A stretch of DNA of 14,897 nucleotides. Source: an uncultured Clostridia bacterium. GTDB taxonomy: Bacteria > Bacillota_A > Clostridia > Christensenellales > Aristaeellaceae. The first letter of the stretch is position 1, and every line of letters begins with the position of its first letter. The stretch spans positions 1-14,897 of the forward strand of contig CAMVBO010000012.1 of NCBI GenBank assembly GCA_947165745.1. The letters run 5' to 3'. Below are positions 11,143 to 14,897 of the stretch, in pieces. The translations under genes were made by a program, and so were the position numbers. Under the pieces are notes generated by a model that was not told the DNA's origin, did no database searches, and saw only the letters and a program-made list of their open reading frames with translations.

Positions 11143-11217
11143 CACGGGCGGGACGTTATGTCGAACGGAGCAAATATAAGAAAGTATGATGGAATTGATG
11201 CTTTCCCTCCGCCCGTG
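11143..11217. other. Long-range inverted repeat in the Rep leader
   Basis: CACGGGCGG (11143-11151) and CCGCCCGTG (11209-11217), a perfect 9-bp pair closing a 57-base AT-richer loop. First of four paired elements in the 358-base gap between the MazG-like and Rep genes. Confidence 0.55.
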
Positions 11218-11250
11218 ATTCGACCCCGAAGAGCCGCGGGCGGGGAATGA
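11158..11250 (+). CDS. Possible 30-aa peptide
   Basis: ATG to TGA, starting M-S-N-G-A-N-I-R-K-Y-D-G-I-D-A-F-P-P-P. The only ribosome site is a weak GGGCGGG 5 bases upstream. The ORF lies mostly in the loop of the inverted repeat 11143-11217, so the sequence may be constrained as RNA rather than as protein. Confidence 0.25.
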   Translation: MSNGANIRKYDGIDAFPPPVIRPRRAAGGE

Positions 11251-11275
11251 TGGTTTTAGCGCGCTCGCCCGCGGC
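11233..11275. other. 10-bp inverted repeat in the Rep leader
   Basis: GCCGCGGGCG (11233-11242) and CGCCCGCGGC (11266-11275), perfect, with a 23-base loop. A GC stem of this strength before a rolling-circle Rep gene is a candidate origin hairpin or attenuator. No T-run follows. Confidence 0.6.
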
Positions 11276-11338
11276 GCTTTGGGATCGGGAAGACGTTTCT
11301 TCTATTACTTTGCGGGCGCGAAACCGCAGATTGAAAAA

Positions 11339-11384
11339 TGAGAAAGGGAACCGTCCCCTTATCTCACGACAGCGAAAGACGGTT
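11339..11384 (+). ncRNA. REP-like hairpin with pseudoknot or switch potential
   Basis: TGAGA-AAGGG (11339-11348) pairs with CCCTT-A-TCTCA (11356-11366), 10 bp with one bulge. The seven loop bases AACCGTC (11349-11355) are exactly complementary to GACGGTT at 11378-11384. The loop can therefore form a pseudoknot with, or the two stems can exclude each other by, an alternative hairpin. The palindrome resembles REP-type elements (TGAGA...GGGAACCG...) known in Clostridia. Confidence 0.5.
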
Positions 11385-11410
11385 TTCCTTATATATATGC
11401 GGGGCCGCAG

Positions 11411-11432
11411 ACAAGGCCCTGCGAGGGCTTGT
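11411..11432. other. Hairpin just before rep
   Basis: ACAAG-G-CCCT (11411-11420) pairs with AGGG-CTTGT (11424-11432), 9 bp with a bulged G and a GCG loop. It lies 29 bases before the Rep ribosome site and may influence rep expression. Confidence 0.5.
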
Positions 11433-11471
11433 ATGCTGTATTAATAGTTCGACGAACCACGGGAGGCACAC

Positions 11472-12449
11472 GTGAGACAGAGGGACACGAGCCGATACGA
11501 AATACTATTCGACCTGAAGGCGGGGGAATACAACCAGGCCGAGGTGGGCGGCATTCGCACCCGGACCATCCGGGCGGGGGACGCGCTGGAGGTGGAGTGC
11601 TTCCCGATCACGAAGGTGACGGAGGGCGCCAGGCGGGAATACGTCCGCCGCTCGAGCCGCCCCGGGCAGGAGGCGCTGAACCGCAGGAACGCGGAAAAGC
11701 GCATCCGGCGGCTGATCGACGCGAATTTCACCAGCGAGGATTACGTGGTGACGCTCACCTGGGACTACAGCCCCATCGACCTTTTCCACATGAGCCACAA
11801 GGACGCCCTGAAGAAGTGGGACGCGCTGGGCCTGCCGGTGGACGAGGACGAGGCGCGGTGGGAGTTCGTGAAGTATGTGAAGCGGCTCAAGTATCACATG
11901 GCGCGGCGCGGCACCGGGGCGAAGGCGCTGAAATACCTGTACGTGCTGGAGGTGACCCACGAGCGGCGGGACACCGACCCGGCGGCGCTCTACGCGCACC
12001 ACCACTTCCACGCCGTGATCCACGCGCCCGGGCTGTCCGCCGAGGACCTCAAGGCCCTTTGGCCCCACGGGGACGTGCGGTGCGACCGGCTGTCCTTCCG
12101 GGGCAACGGCTCTGCCAGGCTGGCCGGATACATCACCAAGCAGCACGGCGTGGAGCGCATCGACCGCGACGGGCGGCGGCTGCGCCGCTGGGCTTGCTCG
12201 AAGAACCTGAAGGAGCCGGAGGTGACGGTCAGCAATCGCAGGGTAAGCCGCCGGCGCGCCGCGCTGGTGGCGCAGGACGTGCAGCAGTACGGCCAGGAGA
12301 TATTCGAGCGGCTCTATCCGGGCTATCGGTGCGTGGAGGCGCCGACCGTGCGCTACAGCGATTTCATCGCCGGGGCCTACATATTCGCCAGGCTGCGGCG
12401 GGCGGACGCGCGGGAGCCGTGGGAGAGGGCGAGGAGGCGAAGAGGATGA
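11472..12449 (+). CDS. HUH-family rolling-circle replication initiator (325 aa)
   Basis: GTG start with GGGAGG (11461-11466). The three HUH motifs are in order: motif I Y-V-V-T-L-T-W-D (91-98); motif II H-H-H-F-H-A-V-I-H (176-184, the His-Phe-His pair being 178-180); motif III R-L-A-G-Y-I-T-K-Q with likely nicking Tyr220 and Lys223. A further block R-W-A-C-S-K-N-L (about 239-246) is typical of the G2P/ORF2-type Rep proteins. The enzyme should nick one strand at an origin and stay covalently bound to the 5' end. The hairpin-rich DNA at 11143-11432 is the natural place for that origin. The C-terminus is Arg-rich. One nicking Tyr is visible in motif III. Confidence 0.85.
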   Translation: MRQRDTSRYEILFDLKAGEYNQAEVGGIRTRTIRAGDALEVECFPITKVTEGARREYVRRSSRPGQEALNRRNAEKRIRRLIDANFTSEDYVVTLTWDYSPIDLFHMSHKDALKKWDALGLPVDEDEARWEFVKYVKRLKYHMARRGTGAKALKYLYVLEVTHERRDTDPAALYAHHHFHAVIHAPGLSAEDLKALWPHGDVRCDRLSFRGNGSARLAGYITKQHGVERIDRDGRRLRRWACSKNLKEPEVTVSNRRVSRRRAALVAQDVQQYGQEIFERLYPGYRCVEAPTVRYSDFIAGAYIFARLRRADAREPWERARRRRG

Positions 12450-12467
12450 GGAGGCGAAGAGGATGAG
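12434..12467 (+). repeat. Exact 17-bp tandem duplication over the rep stop / next start
   Basis: GAGGCGAAGAGGATGAG occurs twice back to back (12434-12450, 12451-12467). Each unit holds a ribosome site and an ATG. The first ATG (12446) overlaps the rep TGA as ATGA and encodes a 6-codon peptide whose TGA overlaps the second ATG (12463). Confidence 0.9.
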
Positions 12468-12711
12468 GATTGCGTATCTATGTACGGGCAATGTGCCAGC
12501 GTGCAGAAGGACGTGCTGCGCGCTTTCTTCGGCCAGCGCTTCAAAGGACTGCTATCACACATTGGATCCCAGGTACGCGAGGAATGGGCCGACGGCAGAC
12601 CCAGCGAAGGATGGACGGTTCGAGATGCTGGGGCGGGACACCTGGTGGGAAATGGACGACGAAGCGAGGGAGGCGCAGACGCATGCGGAAACACCCGAAG
12701 CGGTTGAGTGA
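12463..12711 (+). CDS. Small Cys-containing phage protein (82 aa)
   Basis: ATG 12463 lies in the second duplicated unit, with GAGGCGAAGAGG upstream. It starts M-R-I-A-Y-L-C-T-G-N-V and has Cys at 7, 14, 18, 19 and 30, followed by D-C-Y-H-T-L-D-P-R-Y-A-R-N. The D-C-Y-H-T-x-D-x-x-x-A-x-N block resembles short phage proteins with probable metal-binding Cys/His residues. The C-terminus is acidic. It overlaps the next gene by 29 bases. Confidence 0.75.
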   Translation: MRIAYLCTGNVPACRRTCCALSSASASKDCYHTLDPRYARNGPTADPAKDGRFEMLGRDTWWEMDDEAREAQTHAETPEAVE

Positions 12712-13102
12712 GGCGGGGATCGGCCCGGCCAGGCTTGGCGAGATGAAGAACATCTGCCGCCAGTACCGCGCTATGAAGCGGACGCTGGAGCGCGCCCGTC
12801 AGGGGATCGTCGACCGGCGGCGATCCTCCGCCGCGTGGCGCCGGCCCGACCCCACCGGCAACGCCGCCGTCAACATCGCCGCCATGCCCGAGCAGCGGCG
12901 GGTGCGCCTGATCGAGCAGAGCGCCGCCGCCGTCGCCGAGCCCGTCGTCGCCGCCGCGATTTTGAAGAGCGTGACCGAGGACGTGCCCTATGACAAGCTG
13001 CGGAACCGTCCGCCCTGCGGCAGGCGGCAGTTCTACGTGCTCGTGCAGCTGTTCTTCATCGAGATGGACGCGCTGCTGTGGGAGAATGAAAAAGGGTCAT
13101 AA
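12683..13102 (+). CDS. Conserved helical protein before the packaging module, possible late regulator (139 aa)
   Basis: ATG 12683 with GGGAGG (12668-12673). Highly basic N-terminus (M-R-K-H-P-K-R-L), helices with R-Q-Y-R-A-M-K-R-T-L-E-R-A-R, then G-N-A-A-V-N-I-A-A. The second half reads R-L-I-E-Q-S-A-A-A-V-A-E-P, I-L-K-S-V-T-E-D-V-P-Y-D-K-L and P-P-C-G-R-R-Q-F-Y. Proteins with a closing L-K-x-V-T ... P-C-G-R-x-x-F-Y block commonly precede the HNH/terminase genes of Firmicute phages, where late-gene activators are found. No clear HTH can be seen. A regulator role is inferred from position. Confidence 0.7.
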   Translation: MRKHPKRLSEAGIGPARLGEMKNICRQYRAMKRTLERARQGIVDRRRSSAAWRRPDPTGNAAVNIAAMPEQRRVRLIEQSAAAVAEPVVAAAILKSVTEDVPYDKLRNRPPCGRRQFYVLVQLFFIEMDALLWENEKGS

Positions 13103-13120
13103 AAAGGGCGTTGTTTGAGT

Positions 13121-13126
13121 TATAAT
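13121..13126 (+). promoter_or_regulatory. Candidate late promoter -10
   Basis: TATAAT 25 bases into the gap before the HNH gene. No recognisable -35 lies 17 bases upstream, which would fit an activator-dependent late promoter driven by the preceding gene product (inference). Confidence 0.35.
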
Positions 13127-13180
13127 CAATACTGTCAACAGGTGGGCGAACCTGACGCGCCACCCGCGCCAATCTGTGAC

Positions 13181-13218
13181 ACACGCCCCGCGCCACACGC
13201 TGTCGCGGGGTTTTGTGT
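13181..13218 (+). terminator. Hairpin with T-run between promoter and HNH gene
   Basis: CCCCGCG (13186-13192) and CGCGGGG (13204-13210), then TTTTGTGTT. Outer ACAC/GTGT (13181-13184, 13215-13218) can extend the fold. It is terminator-like but lies only 41 bases before the HNH start, so it may be a leaky or antiterminated early/late boundary. Confidence 0.55.
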
Positions 13219-13258
13219 TGGCGCGATCGGCGGACGTCGCCGTGGAGAGGGCGCGCGT

Positions 13259-13612
13259 ATGACGGAGAAGGAGCTGCGCTACGCCAGGTGGTGCGCCGAA
13301 CACGACCCGGATCGGTTCTACAAGTGGCCGCGTTGGCTGGACGTGCGGGAGGACGTGCTGAAGGACGACCACTGGGAGTGCGTCAACTGCAAGGCGAAGT
13401 ATCACCGCTATAGCGCGGGCACCACGGTCCACCACGTCAACCACTTCAAGGATCGGCCGGACCTGGCGCTGGAGAAGTTCTACACCGATCCGGCCACCCG
13501 CGAGAAGCGCAGGAACCTGGTCAGCCTCTGCCACGATTGCCACGAGGAGGCGCACGGCTTTCGCAAGCCGCAGCGGGAAGGGACGGTGATCACCGAGGAG
13601 CGCTGGGATTGA
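13259..13612 (+). CDS. HNH endonuclease of the packaging module (117 aa)
   Basis: ATG 13259 with GGAGAGG upstream. Upstream in-frame codons cover the promoter and terminator and are not coding. The beta-beta-alpha-metal nuclease is recognised by C-V-N-C-K-A-K-Y-H, then V-H-H-V-N-H, R-R-N-L-V-S-L-C-H-D-C-H-E-E-A-H: two Cys pairs holding a zinc and the H...N...H catalytic set. Phages with P27-type TerS and this TerL class usually carry such an HNH gene next to the terminase, where it is needed for efficient cos cleavage and packaging. Confidence 0.9.
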   Translation: MTEKELRYARWCAEHDPDRFYKWPRWLDVREDVLKDDHWECVNCKAKYHRYSAGTTVHHVNHFKDRPDLALEKFYTDPATREKRRNLVSLCHDCHEEAHGFRKPQREGTVITEERWD

Positions 13613-13627
13613 CACTGGGCGGGAAAG

Positions 13628-13690
13628 CACCCCCCCGGGTCGATTTTGGATTTTCCCGGCCGCCCCTTGGGAACGGTGGGGGCTCTCGAC
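13628..13690 (+). other. Candidate cos/packaging site
   Basis: Non-coding 153-base gap between HNH and TerS. A C7-GGG run (13630-13639) is followed by TCCC...GGGA pairing (about 13653-13672), a second G-rich run (GGTGGGGG, about 13675-13682) and mirrored GTCGA/TCGAC (13639-13643, 13685-13689). Cohesive-end phages with an HNH-TerS-TerL order usually carry cos here. No experimental mark is visible in the sequence. Confidence 0.4.
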
Positions 13691-13765
13691 AAGATGGAAA
13701 GGCGCGTGTGCGCACGACTTTTTGGAAAAACCTGCAAAGAAACGAGGTAAAAAGGGGGATTTGAG

Positions 13766-14158
13766 GTGGCGACGACCAAAAACGCGACGAAGCGGCGGGG
13801 AACCAGCAAGCGGCAGGAGAAGCGGCTCAACCGGGCGGCCGCGGAGATGATCCGCATGGCCGAGGAGGGCGGCGTCGAGCAAAACTTTTTCTTCGTGACG
13901 ACACTGGAGCGATACAAGACCCAGCTGAGCGTGCTGGATCGGCTTCGGGAGGAGATCGACGGCGGCGAGCTGCTGGTGAAGAAGGAGTATGTCAAGGGAC
14001 GGGAAAACCTGGTGGCCAACCCGGCGATCGGCGAGTACAACAAAACCAGCACCGCCGCCAACCAGACCGCCCAGACGCTGATCCGCATCATCACAACCTT
14101 TGCCGAGGGGCCGGTTATGAACGGAGCGGGCACCGGCGATGACGAGATCGACCTCTGA
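13766..14158 (+). CDS. terS: Small terminase subunit, P27 family (130 aa)
   Basis: GTG start with an AAAAAGGGGG ribosome site about 9 bases upstream. Basic N-terminus (K-N-A-T-K-R-R-G-T-S-K-R-Q-E-K-R), a helical middle and the P27-type end A-N-P-A-I-G-E-Y-N-K-T-S-T-A-A-N-Q-T-A followed by L-I-R-I-I-T-T-F. TerS binds the packaging site and recruits TerL. It overlaps the TerL start by 20 bases. Confidence 0.9.
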   Translation: MATTKNATKRRGTSKRQEKRLNRAAAEMIRMAEEGGVEQNFFFVTTLERYKTQLSVLDRLREEIDGGELLVKKEYVKGRENLVANPAIGEYNKTSTAANQTAQTLIRIITTFAEGPVMNGAGTGDDEIDL

Positions 14159-14897
14159 CGGCGGGCAGCCCCGGGCGTTGAGCCCGCATTTGATGCCCTT
14201 CGTCGAAGCCGTCGAGACCGGCAACCTCCGGGCCGACAGGGAAGTGAAGGCGCTCGTCGTCCATGTGCGCAGATGCTTTGAAACCGAGGACATCTACGTG
14301 GACGAGGCGCTGGCCGACAGCTACATGGGCCTGGCGAAATACTTTCCCTTCGATCGCGTCTTTCCCTGGCAGGAGTTCGTGATTACCCTGCACGACGCCA
14401 CCTTCTGGCGGGAGACCGGCCAGCCCCGCTGGCCGGATCTGTTCTGTATGCTCGGCCGAGGCGCGGGCAAAGACGGCACCATCGCCCTGGAGGCGGCCGC
14501 CCTGGCCTCGCCCTATAACAACATCCAGCGCTACGACGTGGACGTCTGCGCGAACAACGAGGAGCAGGCGCTTCGGCCCGTGATCGACATCGTGGAGGCC
14601 TTCGACGCAGCGAGTGCCGCCGCAAAGAAGCGGCTCAAGAAGTATTACCGGTGGACGACCCAGACCGTCAAATCGGTCAAGACGAACGCCAAGGTTCGCG
14701 GGCGGACCAACAACCCCAAGGGCAAGGACGGCATGCGCTCGGGGCTGGTGGTGTTCAACGAGATCCACCAGTACGAGAACTACAAGAACATCGACGTGTT
14801 CACCACGGGCCTGGGCAAGGTTCCACACCCGCGCCGGTCGTACTACACCACCGACGGCGACGTGCGGGAGGGCCCGCTGGACGACATGCTGGACACC
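14139..14897 (+). CDS. terL: Large terminase subunit, N-terminal part (partial, 253 codons)
   Basis: ATG 14139 has GGAGCGGG upstream and gives M-T-R-S-T-S-D-G; the frame stays open to the right edge. ATPase motifs are clear: adenine-binding W-Q-E-F (about 77-80), Walker A G-R-G-A-G-K-D (106-112) and Walker B L-V-V-F-N-E-I-H (203-210), with N207 in place of the usual Asp before catalytic Glu208. The C-terminal nuclease domain lies outside the window. It powers DNA translocation into the procapsid with TerS and HNH. Terminase_1-type assignment follows the W-Q-E-F and E-I-H-Q-Y signatures. Confidence 0.92.
   Translation, partial: MTRSTSDGGQPRALSPHLMPFVEAVETGNLRADREVKALVVHVRRCFETEDIYVDEALADSYMGLAKYFPFDRVFPWQEFVITLHDATFWRETGQPRWPDLFCMLGRGAGKDGTIALEAAALASPYNNIQRYDVDVCANNEEQALRPVIDIVEAFDAASAAAKKRLKKYYRWTTQTVKSVKTNAKVRGRTNNPKGKDGMRSGLVVFNEIHQYENYKNIDVFTTGLGKVPHPRRSYYTTDGDVREGPLDDMLDT

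Noticed and set aside
13115..13258. N-terminal extension of the HNH protein
   Set aside because: Covers a -10 box and a terminator-like hairpin, and lacks family similarity; ATG 13259 has a good ribosome site.
13097..14293. 398-codon open frame on the minus strand
   Set aside because: Runs antisense through HNH, the cos-like gap, TerS and the TerL start, all of which have clear family motifs on the plus strand.
1..14897. CRISPR array or transposase-bearing insertion sequence
   Set aside because: No regularly spaced repeats and no transposase motifs were seen on either strand.

Overview
The window is the early-to-packaging part of a temperate tailed dsDNA bacteriophage, most likely a prophage of a Clostridia-type Firmicute. 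The reasons are: strong AGGAGG ribosome sites; Firmicute-style promoters; a divergent XRE repressor/Cro switch; PcfK/PcfJ-like, DUF3102, DUF551, ASCH-like, MazG-like and HUH-Rep genes in one rightward run; and an HNH - small terminase - large terminase module at the right end. Paired stem-loop repeats lying in frame inside genes resemble the small dispersed palindromes of high-GC gut Clostridia. By eye, bases 1 to about 4,100 are of moderate GC and the rest is clearly GC-rich, so the region is a mosaic. No rRNA gene, CRISPR array or IS transposase was seen.

Layout. (1) 1-1722, leftward: the XRE repressor, a membrane-anchored HIRAN-domain protein, a two-TM protein and the first codons of a further gene that leaves the window (an integrase would be typical, but cannot be seen). 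(2) 1722-2114: the lysis/lysogeny switch, with divergent promoters and two matching GTGTC-N6-GACAC palindromes bracketing cro. (3) 2149-4119: an accessory segment between two copies of a 33-base imperfect repeat. It carries a leftward operon (KTSC protein, 57-aa protein, zinc-ribbon protein, membrane protein) with its own promoter and a 5' UTR palindrome that matches the CIRCE heat-shock operator at 16 of 18 positions, plus a second small XRE gene. (4) 4135-6787: a tightly overlapping rightward operon of small early genes, interrupted by a run of nine G that puts the DUF551 gene out of frame. (5) 6788-7321: a structured, mostly non-coding stretch with two tRNA-like elements, a 41-aa gene and two copies of a 16-base motif, each sitting in the loop of a different GC-rich stem. 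(6) 7322-11113: PcfK-like/AcrIIA9-like protein, PcfJ-like protein, DUF3102 coiled-coil protein and a MazG-like protein with a Cys-rich extension. (7) 11114-11471: a hairpin-rich leader or possible origin before an HUH Rep. (8) 11472-13102: Rep, a Cys-containing small protein and a probable late-region regulator. (9) 13103-14897: promoter and terminator signals, HNH nuclease, candidate cos site, TerS and partial TerL.

How it works together. The repressor and Cro choose between states. The leftward genes in (1) and (3) look like lysogen-expressed functions. The rightward run supplies early regulation, nucleotide metabolism and Rep-driven replication, and ends in packaging by HNH + TerS + TerL. 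The features most worth testing are the two-copy RNA motif with non-conserved but pairing stems (6812-7287), the CIRCE-like accessory cassette (2149-4119), the G9 frame switch (6367) and the Rep leader RNA (11143-11432).
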